From assembly GCA_003013855.2 (NCBI GenBank), contig ML058492.1, positions 3,441,365 to 3,505,364 on the forward strand: a stretch of 64,000 nucleotides of DNA. Direction: 5' to 3'. Below, piece after piece: positions 54,721 through 64,000 of this stretch (the stretch's first letter is position 1; every line of letters starts with the position of its first letter). A program made the position numbers and the translations under genes. The stretch comes from Liriodendron chinense. Its lineage: Eukaryota > Streptophyta > Magnoliopsida > Magnoliales > Magnoliaceae. Under the pieces are notes generated by a model. The model had not been told where the DNA came from, made no database searches, and saw only the letters and a list, made by a program, of their open reading frames with translations.

Positions 54721-55310
54721 GAAAAAGGAACAAGAGACTATGTTCCTGCTTTATGAAGTGCATTAAATTCTGCACATATTGCTATATGTCAATCTGAACT
54801 TTTGAGAGCTTGACTGTAACATGTTGGTTCAAACGGATATGGAGTAGTATTGGCAAGCAAGGCATAACGAGATTAGGTTAGTAGGTACCAGTTTTGAAGC
54901 GAGTTTGCATTGGATGGGACAAGTGGGTGTAGGGATGGTAGTAGAAATGGGTTGATCATTATGAGCAGGTAAGGGTAAAATGGATGAAGGGTTAGGTGAT
55001 GTAGGTTGAGGTGGAGGGGATAAAGTTGGAATGATTGATGAACAGGGGATCAAAACTGAAAAATCTATTTCCATTAGCAGAGATGATATGGGTGATACAT
55101 TCATTGACTTGAAAGGAAAACTGGATTAATTAGAAATGAGGTGTCGAGACAAGTATACCCATCCATTTTCCAGTCAAGACACCGATAACCTTGATTATGG
55201 AGAGAATAGCCTAGGAACAGACAATGTTTAGATCTAAATTCAAGTTTATTTTTATTATAAGGCCGAAGATAAGAAAAGCAAGAGCAAACAACACACGAAG
55301 GGTGGTGTAG

Positions 55311-55920
55311 TTAGGGGGACGATGAAACAATTTTTCGTATGGAGAATTGATTAAGTTGTTTCATTGGAATGCGATTAATAAGATAAACTGATGAATTAAA
55401 TGCTTCCACCCAATAAATAGGTGCCATCCCCGCTTGAGCTAATAGAGTAAGACTCATGTTAATACCATGATGATGTTTTAGTTCTGAAACTCCATTTTGT
55501 TCAGGCGTGTGTGGACAAGACATACGATGAGAGATGCCATGTTGTGGCAAAAAAGATTGAAATTGGTTACTGAGGTATTCACCACCACCATCTATTTGAA
55601 GAGTTTTAATGACACATAAGAAGTTTTTCTACTTGAGTTTTAAATTTCATAAAATAATCATAAACTTCATGCTTAAATCGTATAGGAAAAACCCATGTAT
55701 ACTTGGAGAGATCATCAACAAAGAGAAGATAATATTTTGACCATTTTATTAAAAAATGAGGTGATGTCCAAACATCAGAATGGACTAATTCTAAAGGCAT
55801 TGAAGCAACAAAATTTGATAAAGAAAATGCTAACTTAGTACTCTTTCCTAGAGGACATGACTCGCAAAATGACTTATTTTGCATAACACACTGTAGAGGT
55901 AGGGACTTTTGAGCCACCAA
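55311..55920 (-). pseudogene. RE1-like integrase
   Basis: CESCPLGKSTKLAFSLSN, LVHSDVWTSPHFLIKWSKYY, FVDDLSKYTWVFPI, then CPHTPEQNGVSELKHHH and YWVEAFNSSVYLINRIPMKQ span the zinc-binding end and catalytic core. A stop and shift separate two frames near 55600. Confidence 0.88.
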
Positions 55921-56541
55921 ATATTGTAGAATTGAAGAGATAGGATGGCCTAAACATTAATGCCAGACAGAAGAAGCAACCTAATCACCAAAGAAAGCAC
56001 AAAAATATTTATTGGAGAAGTCGAGAGGAAGATGAAGTGACTAAAGCCCATTATCACTCTCGCCATAGAAAAGTGTCCTCCTCATTTTGATGTCCTTCAC
56101 AAAAAAATCATAAGTACGAAAGACAAAATAATAATCATTATCACGTGTAAATTGATGGATTGAAAGTAAATTGGTGAAAATAGATGGACAGTGTAAAATA
56201 TTTTTCAAATGGAAAAGGGATTAATTATGACTAAAGGAGGTGGAGCCAATATGAGAGATAGGCAAACCTACACCATTACCAACTGCAACCTCGTCTGAAC
56301 CACGATATTCATCACGCAAAGTCAGATTGGATAGATCTGAGGTGATATGAGCAGAAGCACCACTGTCTCACTAGACTGAGCAGTCATCGAGGCAACTATA
56401 CCCACAAGTTTCTTGGTTGGGACCCTTCCCTCATACAAGTGATCCATCTGATGAAAGCAATTGATGGCAGCCAGATCACCTACATATTTGTTATATGGGT
56501 CGATTCTGATTGAAAAAAGCTTGTGAATGAGCAATTAAAGA

Positions 56542-57256
56542 TCAAGGCACCCAGTTTCCTTGATTCAAAGTACGATTGTTGGAGTGTGAAGGGGATGATC
56601 CACCATTCTTACCCTTGTAAGGTGGTTTGGTTCGATTTGCATTAAGGGTCGCAATAGTGAGTCCAATGGGAAGACCATTTTTCTCCTCAAGACGCATCTT
56701 TGCACTAAGAAGTAAATCGGTTAGATCTTCTAGAGAAATGGGTGTCTCACGAGCTTGAGCGAAGTTCATCGTAGCATCATAGACTGGACCAACATCATTG
56801 AGAAGAAGAGTGATGAAATCATCATCATCAATCAGTTTCCCAACAAGAGCAAGACTATCAACAATGGAGGTTATCTTGTTTGAAGTTGATTTTTGAGTTG
56901 CATGATGCGACTATGAGACTGAGATGCATATTGCTTTTCAAGCGATTTCCAGATATCATAAGTTGTGGAGAGACAAGCAACGGTGGCCAAAACGCTAGGA
57001 GTAAGTGAGGCATTAATTCAACTTAATAACGTTTGATCTTGTTGTTGCCAAGTTAAAAACATCGGATTAACTGTTTGAGTTGATTTTCTTGAATCATCAA
57101 CCAGAAACTGAGCAGGGCATGGCTTAGTATCATCGACGAAGCCAAGCAAGTTATAACTTTTGAGAATAGGTAAAAATTGTGCAAGGCCAGAGCAGCATAG
57201 TTAGTGCAATCCAACTTGATCGAGACCAAATGAGAGACGTTAGAGGTAGAGGACAA
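56542..57256 (-). pseudogene. RE1-like gag
   Basis: The - strand N terminus SSTSNVSHLVSIKLDCTNYA (57250-57190), middle pieces around 56960-56770 and ETPISLEDLTDLLLSAKMRL (about 56740-56680) match the UBN2-type gag of RE1 elements. The frame is broken near 57190. Confidence 0.82.
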
Positions 57257-57333
57257 ACTGGATGAAAGCCATGAATGAAAAGAAAAGGAAAAAAAAAAAA
57301 CTCAGAGTCATTGGACATATGGCTCTGATACCA

Positions 57334-57575
57334 TAAAAGAATATGATTTTCCTCAATTCTATTACACACTGTTACAATCATTTATGAATCCTTTTTTATT
57401 TCTCATATTTTTTGATCCACTATACAAGGAAACAAATCTACTATTTAAGGAAACTAATTTAAAATTTAAAAATTCAAAAAGGAGAATTAAAGGGAGAGAT
57501 GAGGATTTGATTGAGGCTTTGCATGATCTAAGGGATTGTGAGGATTGAGCCTTGACTGGATCTTTTAATTTATCA
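57334..57575 (-). repeat. 5' LTR of the RE1-like element
   Basis: On the - strand it starts TGATAAATTAAAAG and ends ATCATATTCTTTTA, directly followed by the primer-binding site TGGTATCAGAGCC. Confidence 0.9.
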
Positions 57576-57580
57576 CGCAC

Positions 57581-59560
57581 GATTAGAAAAGGCGGAGAGG
57601 AAAATGCCTACAATTGAAACATTTCCAAGGTCTACCGTGATGTTTATGCGCCATCTAAACCCTTTGGCCGTGTTTGTTTCATATCAAATCATAATAATGT
57701 GGTCTAATGTGTGGTAAAAAGGTAATAATGACCTTTGCCACCATATTCAGACGTAAAATTGAGTACTGACCGGATGCAATACTCCTCTTGGATCTTCACT
57801 ACCCACGTATAAAGTACTTTTAATTATTAGATATACTTGAATGTAATTTTGTCCATATATATTATATCCACACCATTTATCCATTTTGCAATATCATTTA
57901 ATGGCATATCCCAAAAAATGAGGAAGATCCAAACACTTATGCGCACCTTAAGAAGTTTTCAATGGCAGACATCTAATCCTTATTGCTAATTTTAGTATGG
58001 TCCATTTCGATTGCATAAAATGATCACACAAGATGAGTGGACAGTATGGATATAATAAATACATCATGGTGGGGCCCACACAACTATGCCATGTCAACCC
58101 AGATATGCCTATTAATGTCATGCGGTGATTCGAAGGATTTTGGTGAATGGACAGCTGGTAATATCCAATGAAAAAAGAAGTAATAATGTGAGTTTTACTC
58201 CACATTACTATGGTCCGAGAAACAAACAAGGCCTCCCTAAGGTCACCTTCACTGCAATGAACTGAAAATATAAAAAACTATTAGCCTGATGCCCATGGAT
58301 GTTTCAATGGTAACATTAAACCTCCAATGTTTCATGTCTTGTGGCTCATTTAAGTTTTGGATTTGCCTCAATTTTAAGCTCATGTCTTGAGATGAGCCGG
58401 CAAAATGAATGGAGGAAGTGAATTTCTCACAAAAACTTAGGTATGACGCCCATGTAACTTATGTGGTCCGGGTGGCAGGCAAGGCAATCATGTCCTATGT
58501 TGATGGACTTAGCTAGCATAACCAAATTCGTGTGCCTATAGCTAACCGAGTATGACGTGATGGGGAATGTGCATAAGATCCTCTGTCCATCAAGGGCTCC
58601 CCACATTTTTCATCATGGACCTTTAAAGTCAGGGGAGTGGATTAGGTGTTATCCAGGTAGTGGGTATTACCCTCACCATGGGGTGCACCTTGATGATGTG
58701 CTTGTATATCCACACTACCTATCCATTTTCCAAACCATTTTAGAAGCTTTTCCCAAAACTTAAGTAGATCCAAATTTTAGGTGGACCACAACATAGGAAA
58801 TAGTGGTTATTGAATGTCCGCCATTAGAAACTTCTTGGGCCCATCGTAAGAAAATCTATAATATTTATTTTCCATCCAACCTATTGATAAGGTCAATCAA
58901 ATATGAAGGAAAATTACAAAGATAAGATTGATCCAAAGCTTTTGTGGCCTACAAAAAAACTTTTAATGTTCATTCACCACTTTTTCTAGTGGTGTGGTCT
59001 AACAGAGATTTGGATCTGCTTAAATTTTGGGATAACATCCTAAAATGAGTTGGAAAAACAAATGTGCGGCATAAATATACAAAAAAATTAACACCCACTT
59101 AATCTGCTCTCTAAAATCAGTCCAAACGAAGATAGGTGGACTGCAGCATAAGAAATGATGTAAAATCATGCCTAAAAACTTCAAACTCACTGGGTGTAGC
59201 CACATATTTGAATATCCTGATTTTTAAGGAATTCATTCATGTTGATACCTTGCAGATGAGTGGATTGGTTGGCATATGCACACCACAATAGACCCCACAG
59301 AATATTGATGATTGTAATTGTGGGACTTCCCATCTCAACTACTTCTTGTGGAGTGGCCCACTAGTCAAACTTCACATGACTACGGATAGCCACAAAAGTG
59401 TTTTCATATGATGATGAAGGGTCCTCATCACTTAGACCACCCTTGGCATTTCCTGTTGTTGAGAATCTTGAGAAATACAAGTGGGGCTATTTGGTGTTAA
59501 AAATTTAAATTATATTGGGCGGTTTTGACTCTTAATTAAGAACTGATTATGAAATTAGTT
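57581..59560. repeat. Family D dispersed repeats, continued
   Basis: The text resumes where 53059 stopped (CGATTAGAAAAGGCGGAGAG, CTACAATTGAAACATTTCC). Further partial copies lie at about 57850-58230, 58280-58440, 58560-58900 and 58960-59480, in mixed orientation (for example GGTGGACCACAACATAGGAA, CGCCATTAGAAACTTC, GCATAAGAAATGATG). No gene is seen. Confidence 0.55.
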
Positions 59561-60400
59561 GAAACAGCTTAGAGACAATGGGTGGACGGCATATACAGTG
59601 GGGTGGAATATGTGTTAGATCTTTCTACTGTACATGCGTCGGTTGTCTATGTAATTCATTAAGTAAGGTGTACTTTAAACATGCATGTACTAAAAATCAC
59701 CATATTTACTTTACGAAGCACGTAGGTATGTACGTTGGGATCCAACTTAGATTGGGTTCAACTCGAACCTAAATGGCCCACCCTAAAATTTTGGTCCAGT
59801 TAGGTTAGGTTAGGTTTGTTAGTGCACTTTTCTGTAGCATACTAGTGCACCTTATTTATCAATTATGTAGGTTAGTGAGTCTAGTGTCGGTTGAGCTTAA
59901 AGAAGACGAAGACCGAAGACTCAAGCAGACCTGCTGCATCAAGGAAGAAGAAACAGGCAAAAGAGATGCCTTGGTGAGCCTTGAACCTTGAACCAAACTA
60001 AAACCCAAACTTCTAGATGACCTTGACCCTTTAGGCAAACTTATAGTCATCTTAGATTGGCCTTAGGTGTCCCAAAAGACCACCCAAATCATGGCCAATG
60101 AAGTTGCCCCTGCTGTTGTAAAATTCAACTCGAGACAGCATCCAGAACAAGATTGCTAACTGGTCTGGGCCCTTGGCTGACAGGTCGTTAGACCCCATAT
60201 TGGGACAACAAGAAAGTTTTGAGCCCTGGCCTAATTCGGTCGATTGAGTGGGCTGTCCGATTGGTCGTGACCGACCCTAGAGAGGACAACAAGAAAACCC
60301 CCTGTCCTGGTCATGCTCGACCGGTTGGGTCTAAAAAATGACTAGTCAGCGACCCCTGGCCGACCAGTCGTAACCGATCGGCTACTAGCCATTTTCTATC
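59561..60400. other. Intergenic DNA leading into LTR-like sequence
   Basis: It includes a GGTTAGGTTAGG patch at about 59803-59817 and, from about 60160, self-similar GACCGGTCG/GACCAGTCG words. The latter part may be the left part of the LTR-like unit that follows. Confidence 0.4.
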
Positions 60401-61262
60401 CGTTAAAGCATTCTTTATAAAACAGTTTGGCTTGATTTTGGGGGCTAAGAGAGAGATATTAGTGCATTAGGAACCACCTTAATTGCCCATACCATTAAGC
60501 TTTAATCCTAAGTATTCCAAGTCATCTTCCTTATGTTTGATCACAAGATGGAACATTCAAAGATCATATGAAGATGAACTTGCTCTCTAGTGATCTTTAG
60601 ATGTTTTAGGTACCTCGACCATAGGTAGATCCTTTGTCTAAACCTCCCTAAAGATCTTATTAGGTAAAATTCCTTTAGGCAACCAACTCCTACTAGTTAT
60701 AGAGAATTCACACCATCTCATATCACCTTGGCCATCTTAAGAGCATCGCATGCGAGGTGATTGATCGATGGAGCTAAGGCATTGGCAACACAGCGGCAAC
60801 ACGATCAGGGGAGCATCTGAGAGCTGATTGAAGCACAGGAGAACGAAGATCAAGCAATCCATGAAGGCGCTGAACAAGGGGCTCATCCGAGAAGTAAGTG
60901 TCATTGTGAGAGTCCGTTTGCACTCCTTCCTCGTGGAGGATTGAGTGTGAGAGTTTGGATTTACAAACTCGATCAAGTCTCCAAGGGGAGCCTCCAGCGG
61001 GAGCGTATGCTAGGTTCTTTGATTAGAATCGAAGAATAGAGAGGATCCTTGCCAAACTCTTGGGTTGTATGGAACCCGTAAACATCTTGGTTGAGAGATA
61101 AACCAGTAAAATCTCCGTCATAGGTTGGGAGAAACTTTATCAAACTCTCCGGTAAAGTGGAACCGATTTGAAACACCTAGGTTGGGAGGAACCTGATTTA
61201 AACTTCCTAGTGAATGTCGGTGTGCTCATAAGGATGAGTACTTGAACCAGGAGTGGAGTAGA
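60400..61262 (+). repeat. LTR-like unit, copy 1 (direct)
   Basis: It has a TATA-box-like TTTATAAAACAG at 60412-60423 and text such as AAGTCATCTTCCTTATG, GGAACATTCAAAG and CTTGAACCAGGAGTGGAGTA at its end. Copy 2 (61313-62080) is its inverted match and copy 3 (62160-63050) its direct match. TATA position and size fit LTRs of a retrotransposon. Confidence 0.65.
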
Positions 61263-61312
61263 CCCAAAGTTGAACCACTATACATGCTTGTATTTGTAAT
61301 TGTTTTGAGCAT

Positions 61313-62155
61313 ATTTTAGGGTCTACTCCAGTCCTGGTTCAAGTACTCAACCCCATTGAGCACACCGGCATTCACTATCAGAGGTTTTAAATAAAGTTCA
61401 CCTCTCAACCTTTACATGGAGGTTTTACCGGTTTACCTCTCAACCATAAACGATATTTTTAGACAAGCCTAACTCTCAACTCGACGCATGTTCACTCCAG
61501 TATCGGAGGCTCTCCCTTGGAGACTAGATTAGGCCCAACAAACGTGTCAAGGAATGGCAAACGTTCTTGGATGTTTAGGACCGACAAACGTGTCAAGGAT
61601 CGGCAAACAACCATAGATCGAGTTTGATAAACAAACTTTACACTCAACTCTCACAGGGAATTGAGTGGAAGGACTCTCAATAAAGACAACATTACTTGTC
61701 GGATGAGTCACTTGTTCAGCACTGCTTTGGGTTGCTTGATCTTCGCTCTCCCATGCTTCAATCAACTTCCCTTGCTCCCTCGATCGTGTTGCCCCTACGT
61801 TGCCAATACCTCAACTCCACTTAATCAATCACCTTGTAATTTATGCCTTTAAGATGCCCAAGGTGATAGGAGGGTAGCTTTGAGAACTCTTCAACTAATG
61901 GGAATGGGTTGCCTAGAGTTACTCACCTACAAAGATCTCATTTTAGAGCTTCGGATAAGGATATGACTATGAAAAAAGATCCAAATTGTAAAGATCAAAG
62001 ATGGGCAAGATCACCTTCTTCTTTGAGCTTGGAATGCTCCGTTCTTGTGTTTAAATCACAAGGAAGATGTCTTATAAAAATTAGGAATGAGCTTCAAATG
62101 GTTTCCAACAATGGTGGCTTCAATCCTCTCAAAATCTCTCTTGATGCCTCTTAAA
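61313..62155 (-). repeat. LTR-like unit, copy 2 (inverted)
   Basis: The reverse complement follows copy 1 from GAACCAGGACTGGAGTAGACC outward to CATCTTCCTTGTGAT. With copy 1 it forms an inverted repeat of at least 700 bp per arm around a spacer at about 61263-61312. The arms are clearly diverged, so it is not a recent palindrome. Confidence 0.7.
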
Positions 62156-62159
62156 TTGA

Positions 62160-63345
62160 GCCAAGCCTTCATATAGAAAAGCCCCTAACGGCTATAAAAC
62201 AGCTTTGTCTGATCGATTGGTACATTAAAAGCCACATATTATTTGAGCTATAATCTTAGGAGATTCAAGTCATCTTCCTTATGATCCATCACATGTTGGA
62301 GCATTATAAGCTCAAATGAAGATGAACTTGATCGCTCTCATTCTCTAGAGTTTTAGACACCAAACCTTTAGGTAAAACCTTATTTAAAACCTTTAGGAGA
62401 CCCATTTAGGTGAATTCTTCTAGAAGATCAACTTTTCATTAGTTATATAAGATTCTACCATCCTCCCATTACCTTAGTCACCTCAAAGGAGCATCAAATG
62501 CAAGGTAACCGATCAAATGAGTTAAAACATTCGACATCAAAGATCAGAGGAGCAACAATGAACTAATTCAAACATAGGAGAGAATGAAGAAGCAACTCGA
62601 AGATAACACATCAATAGGGGCTTAATTCGATAAGTTATCAATTATAAAAGTCTATTACACTCATTCCTTATGTAGGATTGAGTGTAGAGTTTATAACTCA
62701 AACTCGATTAGGTTCATCTATAGAACATTGACTCTTGCGTAGAGTCTAAATCAAAGTCTCCAAGGGAAGCCACCAGATATGGGTGTGTATATGTTAGTCT
62801 TTATGGAGAGCCTCCGACGAGAATAACTATAGATCCTTGGATTAAAATCGGGATTATTGGTTAGCTTTGAGAACAATTGTAGGTCCTTGTGTAGGACTGC
62901 AAAGGTTGGAAGGAACCTATTTAAAACTCATCGGTTAGGAGGAACCTATTAATTCTCCTAGATAGTGAAATCCGGTGAATTAGAGGGAAGAGTATGAAAA
63001 CCGGGAGTGGAGTAGGGAAGTCGAACTAGTATACATCGTTGTGTTTATGATTGACTTATGTGGATGCCTTTCTATTATGCTTGTGATTGAATAAGTTAAA
63101 TTTATATGTATTCATAAATAAATTGTATGCTAGGCACTTGATTGATAAAGCGCACATAACTTGTATTTCACCATCTTCTATGGACTAGTTACTTAAATGT
63201 TGAATCATTTGCAGTCTATGATGTTTTGGACATTAGCCTTATATGTTTAAATTGATAAATTTGTTAAGTATGTAAAAATTTTAAGTAGTCATATTCACCC
63301 CCTCTAGGACTTAGTCATTGTTCCTAGTAGCTCCGCCAACCTTTC
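62160..63345 (+). repeat. LTR-like unit, copy 3 (direct) with 3' tail
   Basis: It has GGCTATAAAACAGC at 62193-62206 and AAGTCATCTTCCTTATGATC, and ends GAGTGGAGTAGGG near 63020. The following part runs to CATATTCACCCCCTCTAGG at 63292-63310, which resembles the U5 end of plant copia LTRs. No internal coding region is attached. Confidence 0.6.
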
Positions 63346-63745
63346 GCACGACGCACATAAGTGTGAGTAATAGGTGCAATTTCATAGATTCTCAAGAGTG
63401 ATAAAGTAAGGGCATTGTTGTCGATACCAAACAACAAAATTCAATTCATACGGGTAACTAACAGTAAGCGGTTAATTGTTTAACGATGAAAACTTTGAGC
63501 AGGTTTTGAAAAATAGTTTAAAGGGGGAAAGTTTTCGGTCCATAGTCGAAAAGGCAGGTGGACATACAGAAAAGTAGAAGATAGTAGAAGTAGGTAGTAA
63601 AAAATACTAAAAGTCGATAAAGATAGTAGTGTTCACTAGTAGAAATTATTGCTTACATAAGTTATCCTTTCACTATCTATTATATCTAGCCATTTCATCT
63701 TACCTTTACATCTTTTCTCATTTTCTCTTTGTGTTTTTATATTGG
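63346..63745. other. AT-rich intergenic DNA, nothing recognised
   Basis: No coding similarity. A few AAGTAGAAG words recur at 63560-63610. Confidence 0.45.
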
Positions 63746-63748
63746 TCT

Positions 63749-64000
63749 AATCATTATTCGAATTATCCCTGATATTATCTCTATCTCCAGTTCAGTAATA
63801 CCGATAACACTAGTAGCAATACTGATAACACTGGTAGTATAAAAAATTGTACGTATCGACAATGTATCAATAAGTATCACAAATGTACCGATATCGCCAA
63901 TGTATCACCAATATTTTCGACTGTGTAAATTTTAGGTGTCGCTTGTATCACCAATATATCGATATCTCCAATTTATTACTAATGTTTTTTACCGTGTAAA
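63749..64000. mobile_element. Family A copy 5, running off the window
   Basis: TTATTCGAATTATCCCTGATATT begins the element near 63752. The following AATACCGATAACACTAGTAG and ATATCGCCAATGTATCACC text parallels 2130-2400 in the same orientation. The right part is outside the window. Confidence 0.75.

Larger units (their letters stand above)
53060..57575 (-). mobile_element. Complete RE1/Ale-like Ty1/copia element, antisense
   Basis: It has two short LTRs (248 and 242 bp) at 53060-53307 and 57334-57575, a primer-binding site at 57321-57333 (TGGTATCAGAGCC on the - strand) and a purine tract beside 53308. The flanks CACAT (53055-53059) and CGCAC (57576-57580) are probably a target duplication altered by two transitions. 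The - strand order is gag, integrase, RT, RNase H. Many stops and frameshifts break the polyprotein. It is inserted into a family D repeat, whose text resumes at 57581. Confidence 0.93.

Noticed and set aside
59803..59817. Telomere-like GGTTAGGTTAGG
   Set aside because: Only two to three units and not the plant telomere heptamer.

Overview
The window looks like nuclear DNA of a flowering plant with a large, transposon-rich genome. The evidence is AT-rich sequence, canonical GT-AG introns, plant-type Ty1/copia and Ty3/gypsy elements, L1 and RTE LINEs, tRNA-derived SINEs and many hAT-like non-autonomous elements. A magnoliid or another early-diverging woody lineage is my impression from the repeat families; I cannot prove it from sequence alone.

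Only two host genes look intact. The first, on the + strand, is a WHIRLY-family gene (WHY1/WHY3 type). Six exons of 74 to 120 bp lie at 884-978, 1493-1585, 9011-9105, 23978-24051, 27493-27581 and 28565-28684. They join in frame through canonical splice sites and end in a stop. The exon with the start codon and transit peptide should lie left of the window. The two long introns (7.4 and 14.9 kb) are packed with mobile elements. The second, on the - strand at 49993-51186, is a single-exon gene for a conserved plant protein of unknown function. A third host sequence at 41625-42876 is a decayed but intron-containing copy of part of a BSL2/BSL3-type Kelch protein phosphatase gene.

Layout. 1-28.7 kb: WHIRLY gene and its introns. 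These hold three related hAT-like repeat families (called A, B and C here), an antisense copia relic (9.6-13.0 kb) split by an A element, a chromodomain gypsy element (13.1-18.3 kb) split by a hAT-like element with perfect ends, further copia fragments (20.6-22.4 and 24.8-25.9 kb) and SINEs. 28.7-31.7 kb: 3' flank with microsatellites and a 619-bp hAT-like element. 31.9-37.5 kb: a nearly complete Tnt1-like copia element with LTRs, PBS, PPT and target duplication. 37.5-49.9 kb: LINE fragments, a B element, the BSL pseudogene, an RTE fragment inside an L1 LINE, and a decayed L1. 50-51.4 kb: the second host gene. 51.4-59.6 kb: an unclassified dispersed repeat (family D) broken by a complete RE1-like copia element (53060-57575). 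59.8-63.4 kb: three LTR-like copies in direct/inverted/direct order. 63.7-64.0 kb: the start of another A element.

I found no tRNA, rRNA or CRISPR array and no new gene system. The most unusual signals are the intron inflation of the WHIRLY gene, insertion of two different hAT-like families at the same 8-bp site inside the terminal repeat of a third, a tandem duplication with a templated filler, and stop codons in relics that are mostly explained by C-to-T transitions.
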